Of a stretch of DNA of 64,000 bases, positions 29,576-40,100 are shown piece after piece; within the stretch, counting starts at the first letter, position 1; every line of letters begins with the position of its first letter. The notes under the pieces are model-generated. The model did no database searches, was not told the origin of the DNA, and saw only the letters and a program-made list of their open reading frames with translations. The stretch comes from Antedon mediterranea (lineage: Eukaryota; Echinodermata; Crinoidea; Comatulida; Antedonidae). The DNA lies in the NCBI RefSeq assembly GCF_964355755.1, contig NC_092676.1, forward strand, positions 24,410,288 to 24,474,287. The letters run 5' to 3'. The translations under genes were made by a program, and so were the position numbers.

Positions 29576-30594
29576 CTATCGTCCCCACTGCTCACGTCTA
29601 GGTGGTCCTCCTCCCATACCGCCACCCCCACCTCCAATTCCACCACCACCTCTTGGAGGTGTGCTCACTGCTATATCTATGTAATCTCCAATTATAAAGT
29701 TCTTTTGCGCAAGAGTGAAATTATCATCTGGTCCTTTTCGTCCTGAGCAGGTGACGCCGATCTCTCGCAGGCGATAGACTGGACGCCGTGTATCCGGAGA
29801 AACTATTGCAAAATCAAAGTATGTTCCTCTTTTACGTGCCTCTGGATTTACTTCTTTCACCAGGCTGGATAGTTCTTTTAAGGTTGCATCCATCCTGAAA
29901 AGAAAATTTAAATATTGGTTAATATTTTTAGGTTATCAATTACTAATATAAGATATAACTGCAATATAATGACAATGTAACATGTGAACCACTATTATAT
30001 TAATCCAGTCGTACTCACCATGTATAAATTTGAAGTTCATTCGATGGCACTAAACCTCTGCTGAAATCGTCTACACGATGATGTCGACCATTGTTGCAGA
30101 AGACACGTAGTAACAAAGGACAACACTATAAAAAAAGGAAAGGCTTACTTGCATTACTTAGGCTAGTCTTTTATTCAAAATTTATTTCTTGAAAAGAAAT
30201 TAACTAAACTAATTTAATAATACTAATTCTAGCCTAGCCTACCCTTCTTCGGCATAATAGACAAAATGCATTACTGTTTACATGGTTACTTAATCGGTAA
30301 ACCCGCCAAATAATTCTAGGCCTAATTATAATTGGCTTATACTTAGGCTCAGCAGTGGATAGCATTAATACGATGGGGAAAAAAGCCATGTTCACGCCGG
30401 CCGGCGGGTGCAGCAGGTGGCCATGACACAACGACGAAGCTAGGCCTAGATTTACAGCATATTTTCTCATAAATCATATATCAATGAAATTACACCGTTT
30501 TATAAATGAAATAGTGAACTACCTTTTCACGATCAACTGGCTTATCAGCAGGTCTTTCAACTTCTGTTACACGGGATTCTACAACGCTAGACAT
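29576..30594 (-). CDS. SAP18: Sin3A-associated protein 18
   Basis: Component of Sin3-HDAC repressor and of the ASAP/PSAP splicing-associated complexes; acts in the nucleus. Exons (- strand): 30523-30594, 30019-30125, 29576-29894, giving 165 residues (human 153). The N-terminus MSSVVESRVTEVERPADKPV is followed by DREK, CCPLLLRVF, NGRHHRVDDFSRG and ELQIYTW, then MDATLKELSSLVKEVNPEAR, GTYFDFAIV, EIGVTCSGRKGPDD and IGDYIDIAVSTP. This is the conserved ubiquitin-like fold sequence from end to end. The C-terminal tail after it is unusual: about 30 residues dominated by glycine and ending RREQWGR, where vertebrate SAP18 has a short proline/arginine tail. Start chosen because it gives the conserved VESRVT N-terminus. 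Confidence 0.95.
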
Positions 30595-31649
30595 TTTTTA
30601 AAAGAAACAACGCGTTCACGCAGCATCTAAGGGTAGCGCCCTCTTTAGTCGACAATTTTTGTTAATGCAGGAAAATTAAAACAAACGGCAGCAAAATTAT
30701 ACAGTAGACACAAACACAATACGTTATTTTATCATTTCAATAAATTCTTAAACTTAATTTTGAAACAGATGATTGATAAAAACAAGGGCTGTTTGACAAT
30801 AATACTATAAGCATATCAATAAAATAAACTTAATTTAAGTACTAAATTCTTTTTCATTGTAAACATAAAATAATTTCTATCCCTTTTGGAATATTGTCAT
30901 TATTAAAGTAATCCTCCATCCTGGGTATGCACTAATTATTATATTACACACTTTAAACAATAAATCAAATCAGGTTTTAAAAATTCAGAACTAAACTTAA
31001 TCCAAAGTGTCATTATTACCCAGTATACATGGTCTCAATACTGTAGTGTGAGAACACCTCTTTAAAATTATCAAGAATTGATCAGCAATACTATTACAGT
31101 ATATAAATAGTTTTAGAAACTGATTGTAATTACAAATAATATAAATTAAATCAAGGAATAAAATATTAATATGTGCAGAGTACATGGAATTGCCAAGAGT
31201 GTGTTTTCAAATAAGTTACAATATGATTTGTTCTTATATTATTTTTATCAATGTATTAAATATATGAACTATAATACATTTTAAATACTAAATTTATACA
31301 TGGTTTTCTTCTGGTTATTGGTTCCCAATCCAACCAAGAGTGGTAGCTTGGTGGTTTAAGGGTCAAGGTTCAAATCTTTTCTGATGTCATATCTTTTTTC
31401 TCAACAAAACTTTAGAAGACTATGTTTGTCCTTATTCCTCCTCAGTCACAGGCAGAAATCATGAATAATGCATACGAATAATTATTGCATAATGTTAAAG
31501 ATAGCTGACCTACTTCTTAAATAGTTGACCTACTAACCATCTAAATAATCTCCATACAAGTTGACTTGCCAAAAACCGTTGATACAAACTATTCAATCTA
31601 TGTCCATGCTTATATAGCGCACTCTACAATTTCCTAATTTTTCTCATAA

Positions 31650-31680
<31 letters not shown>

Positions 31681-31946
31681 TCTAATGAATTATTCATCAT
31701 TTCTGCCTGAGATCTCGAGTAATAGAAATTTGAAGTCCTGGCCACCACCAGACAGTGATTAAATTCACAAATAGAAGAAATTATGGCTATCATGAAATAT
31801 AGCTGTTAAAAATGTTTATATATATACATTTTAAGTAATGTTTTAATAATATATGATTTTAAAAAAGGATGTTTGATTGTGGTGGGTCCTTTACAGGTGT
31901 TTGAGGTACATTGATTCAAGGTGTCTGGAATGTTCACAAAGTATTT
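30595..31946. other. region between SAP18 and the 3' end of ARL6
   Basis: SAP18 5' flank (no TATA box; ACGCGTTCACGC at about 30610) followed by AT-rich DNA that includes the ARL6 3' UTR. A microsatellite (ATT)n lies at about 31650-31675. No coding region seen. Confidence 0.55.
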
Positions 31947-34162
31947 TCACCTTCGTTGACTACCAATTTGGTCTGAAAAGAAGACAATAATTTTTCAATT
32001 TCATATGTATTTCTGATGATACACACCAACTCTGATAGAAAGTGGGGTTGGGCGTATGTATAACAATACAGTGTGTGTGAATATTAAGACTAAAGCTCTG
32101 TCTACACTATCAAACTTTTTATGTGACAAAAAATGTGATGTGCCTATATATGGAAATGATGATTTATTATCACTACCAATACCATATTTGAGCGACATAT
32201 CACTACCATATTTAAGCATATCACTACCATATTTAGGCACATCACACATTGTTTGTGTTTTGTTTCAAACTGATAGTGTAGACAGAGCTTAATACTAATA
32301 GTACAATGGACAATTGACATTCAGGATTTAATAACTGTAAAGTTGATGCTATTAGTATATTATGGTAATGATTCTAAGACAAGAATAATGAAATATTTTA
32401 GTACTTCTGTACCTGTTAACCATTGAATGCCCTCATGAAGACCCTCTCCAGTCAATGCATTACTTGCACAGATGTGCCATGGTTTATCTTTAATCTTATC
32501 AAGATCCAGCATGTTTGAACATTTCACTGATGATAGTGCATCACGCATATCCATCTTGTTGGCAAAAAACAGCACTGGTAAACAACGTGTTGAAATTTCT
32601 ACAAAAAGAACAATTTGAAAGAAATTAAATAATTGAATAAGGATCAAAAACAGGGGACATCTGTCAAATAAAATAACTGGATACATACAGTTAGATTTTT
32701 CATAGATTAACAGCTGACTCAGCTGTTGTGTATGGCCGAGCGGATAAGACAGTCGAACTGTAATTATGTACCCATAACACCGGCAAGGGTTTGAGACTCG
32801 CTCGCTCCATGATTCTGGTGGTAGAACGAGTCTTAATAAAAAGGACTATAAACTGTAGGTCCAGTGTACACATCTAGCTCATGTACACTTTACAGAACCT
32901 AGTACATCTTTCGAGGCAAGTAGGGGGTGCACTAGTACATCACAGCCACTGATCATAACTGGTTGCCCAGTATAAATAAATAATAACAAATAATACTGTA
33001 TAGGCGAATAAATACACATTTGCATGAAATTGTTAACAATGGCATTGCGAACCTGCATGTTTTAGTAGCAACTCTAGTTCCTCTTTGGCCACTACCATTC
33101 TTAATTTATCACTACTGTCTAGTACAAATATTATAGCCTGAGCATCTCTTGAAAAAAAAGAAAAGAAAATTAGTTTGAATAGATTGAATTGGTGGTCAGA
33201 ACTTAGATGAGCATCAATTTTCATGTTTTTTTTAAAAATTTTATTATGAGGGTTGATGTGGAGTTATTTACTCACTGAGGTAATTACTCCCCACAACAAG
33301 TGAGCAATCATATATGGACAGGCTTCCTGTGTATTTGTTTTGTAACCCAAATTTAACTGTTAGTTAAGCTCTGTCTACACTATCAAACTTTATGTGAAAA
33401 CAAAATGTGATTTGCCCATAATGGACACAATGACATCATAAAACTACCATATTTGGGCAGCATCACACTTATTTTGTCAAACTAGTTTGATAGTGTAAAC
33501 AGAGCTTTAGACATGTTATATCTTACTTGTAATAATGTTCCCATAGGTTCCTGTATTTGCCTTGTCCAGACATATCAAATACTGTAAAGTTGACAGATAG
33601 TGAGCGGAATTTCTCCACAGTAAAACCTATTGTAGGAACGATATCCTCAGTCTGAGCCTGTAAAAACAATAAATTATATTTTTTTTTGTATTTGTAAAAC
33701 AATAACAAACATGAATCAAATACCTTATTATTGTGCCAAATATAGAAAATATAAATGTATAATAATAATAATAATAACCCAATAATGATCTGTCTCACAT
33801 TGAAACCATGTTATATTATTTTTAAGTTCTATCTACACTATCAAACTAATTTGACAAAAAAAGTGTGATGTGCCCAAATATGGTAGTGATATGCTTAAAT
33901 ATGGAATGATGACACCATTATCATCATGTCCATATATAGGCACATCACATTTTTTGTCACATAAAGTTTGATAGTGTAGACAGAGCTTTTAATATCATTT
34001 ATTATTATTCTCAAGAAATCTATGGCTTTGAAAACTTACATCTTTTGGTTTCAGTTGATTAATTATGGTGGTTTTACCACTATTGTCAAGACCAACACAA
34101 AGAACTTGGGCTTGCTTTTTATTTGAGCTGAACAGTTTTGAAAAGAAATCAAATAAACCCAT
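31947..34162 (-). CDS. ARL6: ARF-like small GTPase 6 (Bardet-Biedl syndrome 3 protein)
   Basis: GTP-bound ARL6 recruits the BBSome coat to membranes for ciliary cargo transport. Coding exons (- strand): 34040-34162, 33527-33657, 33053-33147, 32413-32598, 31947-31972. They join in frame to 186 residues, exactly the human length. The last exon codes for only DQIGSQRR after WLTG. P-loop GLDNSGKT is at residues 24-31; PTIGF (switch I), DMSGQG (switch II), NKMD and CAS are present. [18 protein letters not shown] and [10 protein letters not shown] are close to the human protein. A 5' UTR exon probably precedes, because a donor (GTAAGT on -) lies near 34857 and an acceptor TTTTTTTAG lies about 70 bp before the ATG. 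Three introns carry CArG MITEs and one a tRNA-SINE. Confidence 0.96.
32091..32292. mobile_element. CArG foldback MITE, expanded copy, in ARL6 intron 4
   Basis: Left TAAAGCTCTGTCTACACTAT, right TAGTGTAGACAGAGCTTAA. At about 202 bp it is longer than most because the ATATCACTACCATATTT subrepeat occurs three times. Confidence 0.92.
32724..32990 (+). mobile_element. tRNA-derived SINE, family 1
   Basis: Head resembles a tRNA-Leu/Ser: A box TGGCCGAGCGG at 32733-32743 and B box GGTTTGAGACTC at 32788-32799. The tRNA-unrelated body GGACTATAAACTGTAGGTCC, GTGTACACATCTAGCTCATG recurs inverted at 39243-39412. Ends in an AATAAATAATAA-like tail. Lies in ARL6 intron 3. It is not a functional tRNA. Confidence 0.85.
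33364..33509. mobile_element. CArG foldback MITE in ARL6 intron 2
   Basis: TTAAGCTCTGTCTACACTAT at the left, TAGTGTAAACAGAGCTTTAG at the right; has CCATATTTGG and a decayed CCATAATGG. It ends 18 bp from the exon 2 boundary. Confidence 0.9.
33822..33991. mobile_element. CArG foldback MITE in ARL6 intron 1
   Basis: TTAAGTTCTATCTACACTAT at the left, TAGTGTAGACAGAGCTTTTA at the right. Contains CCAAATATGG and a decayed CCATATATAGG. Confidence 0.9.
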
Positions 34163-34419
34163 GATGAAAAAAAAAGAGGGACTCTGTGCAGGTTTGCAAG
34201 AAGAATTGGCTGACAGTGACACTACAGTAATCTAAAAAAAGAAAAAGAAAAAACAGTTATTAAAGTATTAATTTATATTTGTAACAGCTGACTCCCGTGT
34301 GCTCACTTTGCTTTCTTAATTTGTTCATAGTAATTTTAACAGAAATAAAATTGATGTTTTATGATTACTTTAAAATCTTATGGATAACACATCATCATAT
34401 TATAATTAGTCATAATAGT

Positions 34420-34810
34420 TTACTAGGCATAGCCTAGCCCTAATAATAATACTGTACTTTATTTTTAGGGCCAATTATGCCATATCATATTATTAAAATT
34501 ATTACTAGGCCTAAAGCCTAAAGGCCTAATACTAGACTAGAGAGCCTACTAGCCGCCTAGGTTATCCCTACGGATTCCCATCCCTACTATCCTACAGTAG
34601 GCCTAGACCTTAGCTAGCTAGGCTGTTTAGGTAGGCCTAGGCCTACGGCGTAGCGGGGCCTACCTACTACTACTACTAGGCTAGTAGTAGGCCTACTCCC
34701 GGCCTAGCTAGCTAGAGGCTAGCTAGGCATAGCCTCTATAGGCTAGGCTAGGGCTAGGCGTAGGCCTATATAGATAGCCTAGGCCTAGCCTCTAGGCCTA
34801 CCCACAGACA
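34420..34810. repeat. cluster of TAGGCCTA/AGCCTAGG palindromes near the ARL6 5' end
   Basis: The 8-mer palindrome TAGGCCTA and its shifted forms (AGGCCTAGGCCT, GCCTAGGC, CTAGCTAG) recur almost continuously through the intron between the presumed ARL6 5' UTR exon and the ATG exon. Similar clusters lie at 36000-36050, 36590-36900, 46500-46960 and 47480-47580. Confidence 0.7.
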
Positions 34811-36030
34811 GGGGGTGGGGGGTGGAATATCAAACGTCAAAATAACAATAACACTTACCTCTTCACAGTATGCTGAATTTTGGCAGAAAATTAATACCAA
34901 CAAAATAAATACAATTTCCTCTCTCCCAGCGTTCTTAGCAACTAACTTTCGACCTTTAAAAACAAATTAAAAAACAGATCGCCCGCCCCCACGCGATATA
35001 AAAATAAAAACCACGTGGAAAAATTGAGGGCGCACGACTGAAATTTTACAGCTCTATTTTTAAAACTTTAGAAATCAAAGATTCATAATATTCAAAGAAA
35101 ATATCGTAACTAAAAAACAACTAAACTAAATAATAACTGAATGAAAGCCAAGAAAAATAAAGTTGCATGAGGTTTTTAAAACCTGGGGGAGGAAGAGGAA
35201 TAATTGATGACAGTCTTCTATTCAAAAAAATGATTCACAAATTATTATTTTACTATCATAGTGTTCAGTATTTAGTTTCTCTGGCATAAGAAAAAATAAA
35301 ATGATATTTCAAATGATTGAAATAATTGAAATAAAATGAGGTTATATTAAATAACAACAAATAATTACAGCTTGAATGCCCATAGCAATGTCAACAGTTA
35401 ATAAAGCACAACATATACAAATTGATAAGTTGTGGAAAAAAAACAGGAACAAGGAAATAGTTCCTATAAAAATACCATACCATGAATATTTGCATAAAAA
35501 ATAGTTTTGATTTAATTGGTTATGTCTTAATTACACATATGATTAAACCTCAATTTTTAATTCGGTTCCGACAGCTCTAGAGGTACTTTCACTAGCTGTT
35601 AGTGTTGCTTTCTTCCTGTCAAACCATGACTCCTTTTTTATATATTTTTATTGACGATATACTCAGCTGCTTAAATGTGCCTTATTCATACAATTATATA
35701 TTTTTATTATTTTTCTATTCTATTTTAATAAATAAAATAAATTACCATGTTTTGGATGTCTTGTTGTTTGTGCTGTGTAACCTAACATGCACACACAAAT
35801 GTCATTTTAAAGTAAAATCCCGGATTCCAAGTTAAACCTACAAAAAATAATTAAAAAAACTTTAGTTTAGTGTTCAATGTTATAAAAATGGAGAGGTAGT
35901 AGTAGGATACCTAGTAAATTGGTACTCTTTTTATTAAACAACTGGAACACTTGAGTGATCAAAGGTTTACACAAATCAAATATAAAAATGGTAGGCCTAA
36001 TGCAACTTTGGGGAGAGAGACCTAGGCCTA
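34811..36030. other. region between ARL6 5' flank and candidate exon at 36032
   Basis: The presumed ARL6 transcription start region (about 34860-35000) is followed by AT-rich DNA with no recognised gene or repeat. A T-rich stretch at 35640-35750 has an open frame without protein-like features. Confidence 0.45.
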
Positions 36031-36031
36031 G

Positions 36032-36241
36032 CCTACATCGACTCTCTCGGTCCCCTACCATCTTCGCTCGGCCCTGCTTTCCAAACTGCTGATGAGAGGC
36101 CTACCTGCTGAAGTGAAGATGACACCGAGCCTGCTGAGTGATGCTGTCTTGTTACAATACAAGTTTGTCAAGGATATTATTGAGGATGATACTGATAGTT
36201 ATTCTATGATTGACGACATCCGTTTTCCTAATCGTGACTTC
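36032..36241 (+). CDS. candidate coding exon of unknown identity
   Basis: A frame open from 36032 (after a TAG) to TAA at 36239-36241, about 69 codons, with less AT-rich, protein-like composition. It includes LRSALLSKLLMRGLPAEVKM, then TPSLLSDAVLLQYKFVKDII and an acidic EDDTDSYSMIDDIRFPNRDF. The sequence CCAATT/GTAAGA just before the stop is a good splice donor, so it may be an internal exon rather than an ORF end. It lies about 0.9 kb upstream of SKA3 on the same strand. I do not recognise the protein. It could be a 5' exon of another transcript, a fragment of a mobile element, or chance. Confidence 0.35.
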
Positions 36242-37131
36242 CAATTGTAAGAAAGTATTACAGTGTACATTTTGGTATATTTTTATAATGCTTTTTCACA
36301 CCTCTTTCAAATTTTCCGCCTCTCATCATAAAACAACAACCACCACCAAAAAGTTACGCAACAACAACACGTCGTACGACAAAACAAAACAAACACAGTC
36401 TATAGAGGGCAGCAAATACACGGCGGTAAAATACAAAAAGTCGTTTTTATTTTTTTTCAGTTTTAGGAGAAAAAGTTTACTATTTAGAGGTCTCTGGGCC
36501 AGATGTTTGTTAGGTCTAAGGCGTAAGCTTTAATTTCTATGATAAAGGTAAACCTACACTATATTAGATTTTATTAGCTTCAACTAGGTAGCTAGATATC
36601 CCTTGATAGAGGCTAGACCTACCAGGCCTAGCCTAGGCCTAGGCTATAGGGATATAGTAGGCCTCTAAGCTAGAATAGTAAGCTATCTACTAGAGTAGAG
36701 GGCCTAGCCTAGGCGCGGCTTAACTAACTAGGCCTAGGCCTAGTCAGACTTCATCAATCAAATGTCAAATGATCAGTCAGCTCACTCTCTGTGTGTTCTC
36801 CCTGCTAGTTGGGCAGGCATACTACTAGAAGAGAGAGCTTGACTAGAAGACCTAGCTAGCTAGGCTAGTAGGCCTATAGTACAGTACATACAGTAGTAGT
36901 ATTTACTAATTAATTTATAATAGGGTCTAGCTAGGTCCAAGTAATCCCCAAACTAGTCGAAATTCCATCAAAAAATGATTGTCATTGATGCATATGCATG
37001 GGTCTTAAATAAATATTGAAAACAAAAATAAAAATTAGGCCTAAATTACAAAACAAGTGTCATGAGTCGAGTCAAAGAAAGAAGGTAGAGTACTGAAAAG
37101 ACAAATTTGAATTCCTTTTTTCTTAGAGAAA
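36242..37131. other. 5' flank and probable 5' UTR of SKA3
   Basis: No coding region recognised. Contains a dense TAGGCCTA/CTAGCTAG cluster at 36590-36900. TTTTTTCTTAG ends at about 37127, 5 bases before the SKA3 ATG, and looks like a splice acceptor, so an upstream non-coding exon is likely. Confidence 0.5.
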
Positions 37132-40100
37132 ATGGAGAAAGAAAATGTGTTTAAGAAGTTGCGGCATCTTGCAGCAAAAGTTGAGAAGGAAAGCAGACAC
37201 ATTGAAACATGCATCAATATGCCAGCACATATGCGACCAGGAGCACGGTCAGCAGAATTGATCCTCAAAGAGCTGCAATGCAACGTCCAGACAATGACGG
37301 TACATCATCTTCCTCTTCATTTCATGCGCACTTGTCAATTGTGTCATGACATGCATATGATAAAGTAAAATGCACTTCGGACAAATGACGCACCATGGGA
37401 GGTCGTATGGTGCGTCATACAACTGACAAAGTGCATTACAATGTTTCGCATGTTAAAAATGCAAGATCAAACCTTAATACAAGAACGCTTGGAAAGAAGA
37501 ATGTTCACATATATTATCCTAAGCCTTGTCTACACTGATACCACTACTACTATCAAACTTTAAATGTGATGTGCCCATATATGGACATGGTGATGTCATA
37601 TCACTACCATATTTGGGCACACCACACTTTTTGTCAAAATAGTTTGATAGTGATAGTCAGAGCTTTAGCTTGCTTTTTCTTTAATATTATATATATTTTA
37701 TTACTATTTCAGTTACAAGCTCAGAAGGATTTAAAAGAGTTACAGGAACAGACTTCTTTTAGGAATCTCCTGGAAAATGTTGAGATCATTACTAAGCTAA
37801 CCGAAGAAAGAATCAATCTCTTGGAAGAAAATTTAATGAAATATGGTTACAAGAAAGCAGTAGTAGAAACCAATGTGAAAAAACAATGTAAGTTCCACAA
37901 CCACAGTCTGTTAATAATATAATATAACATCCTGGATTTATATAGTGCTTAATGTTGTGAAACCTCTAAGCGGTGAACATTATTATCCCAGTCATTTTTT
38001 TTGGGTGGGTCAAACACGTATGGAAACATACTCCCATAATGCAGCTAGTAATCAGCGCAAAGTTGTGTCTTGATCTAACCAGGTTCCCAATTATACACCT
38101 GGTGGTAAGTAAAGTGTCTTAAAGGATACAAGCAATGCGGTGAGAGTTGGATTCGAACCTCGATCTCACGATCAGTAGTCGAACATTCAACACCACATGC
38201 CCCTAATTACTGTCTGTTTTCTCTACCATCACAAAACGAAAGCTTGTTACTATGTCAATCAGACTACATGTTCTACTACTTCTACCTGACCATCCAATAA
38301 GTACAAAACATTGCTAAGTTCTAGGTTGAAGCTCTGTCTACACTATCAAACTTTATGCCAAAACAAAATGTGATATGGACATGATGATGTCATATAACTA
38401 CTATATTTGGGCATATCACTTCCATATTTGGGCACATTACACTTTTTTGTAAAACTTGTTTGATGTGTAGTCAGAGCTTTAGGGAGGTCATGGAGATTTC
38501 TTAACTATTCACCCAACACCAAATAATGCAATGCTATTAAATTTACACATTTGTATCATTGAATAGGTCCTGTATACATTCTAACTTGTTGCCTGTTGGC
38601 AATTTTTAATTTCAGTGCCAGCCGATTCCAATACAGACAAAGAGAACAGAGAACCAGATCAAACTGATAATGATTCATCTTCAAACACTCTTCCGTATCC
38701 TTTTTTATTCTAGTTAACCAGTCAATAATTGTATAGACTAACATACTTTAAGCTCTGTCTTCATTATCAAACTAGTTTGACACATATTTGTTGTCACATA
38801 AAGTTTGATAGTTTGGTCAAAGCTTTAGTTTAAAAGTTGTATAATACTGTATGTACTGGTAAATATTTTTGTTTTTTTGGTACTAATTGTACCCAAGGCC
38901 CAACGTGAGACCAGTCTTTTTGACTGATTGGGCCGCCTTGGTAACATGTTGATATTAAATAAATTGGTTGTATCATCCTTAATATTATACCAGACAAACC
39001 CCAAAGCAGGTATCTGCATCAGATGTGCACAAAATACAGGATAGTCTAATGAAAACACCAACATTAGCCGATTTTGGCATCAGTCGAGCAACCCTAGACT
39101 TCCTTGCCAACCAGAACATGGCCTCTCAAAGAAAGAAATCAGCTCAAAATGGGTAAGTTCATAGAAAGACTGTTTACCATTTTTTTTTTCATTATTATTT
39201 ATTTTTATTATTATTTATTAATACTGAGTAGCCTCTTCAGTCAAATACTGTTATCCCAGAGGACACTATATGATCAGTGGCTATACTCTTTATTCGTTTT
39301 TGTACTAAGTTCTTTAAAGTGCACATGAGCTAGATGTGTACACTGGACCTACGGTTTATAGTCCTTATCTAAGAAGATTCGTTTTACCACCAGAACCATA
39401 GAGCGAGTGAATTGTGCTAATTCTGAATTGGGTGGGCTTGAAAAGACATTTGGGTTGTAGTTGTTTAACAAATTAACAAAGTTCTTGTATATTAGAACAC
39501 CTTTCAAGAAATTACCAGCAGCACCAACTTTACCAGCAGATCATATTGATGCTGAGTCGCCATTTGACGCCAATGTTGTTTTCACACCGGGACTGTTTGG
39601 ACACGGGAGAAAGGTTCCAACAGCTACACCAGAACACATGCAGGGTAACAAGATAAATATGTTTTTGTGTGTGATAAAGTTTCTACAGTTTTATCAGCTC
39701 TGCAATTCTATCTCAATAGAAACTGAATCATAATACCCAAATCAGAAAGAGTCACTTCGGGACAGCATATACTCTATATCCTCAAGCTTTGTTTTGTAAT
39801 ACAATTTCTTTGGTAAACAATTCTTTACAGCACATCATACAATTTTTATTGTCCATTCACAGGTTCAGTTTATCAAACTCCCAGGAATATGACAAGAACT
39901 CTTAAGGATGATGCAACCATATGCTTTGGCTTTACTGTGAGTAACCAGCTATTAATCTCTGTCTACACACTATCAGACTAGTTTGACAAAAACAAATGTA
40001 ATCTGCCCAAATAATATGGTAGTTGTATGACCTCATCTTGTCCTTATACAGTATGGGCACATCACATTTGTCACATAAACTTTGATATTGTAGTGCAGAG

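Noticed and set aside
32724-32800. tRNA-Leu/Ser gene
   Set aside because: Same reasoning: promoter boxes only, B box imperfect, followed by a SINE body also seen at 39243-39412.
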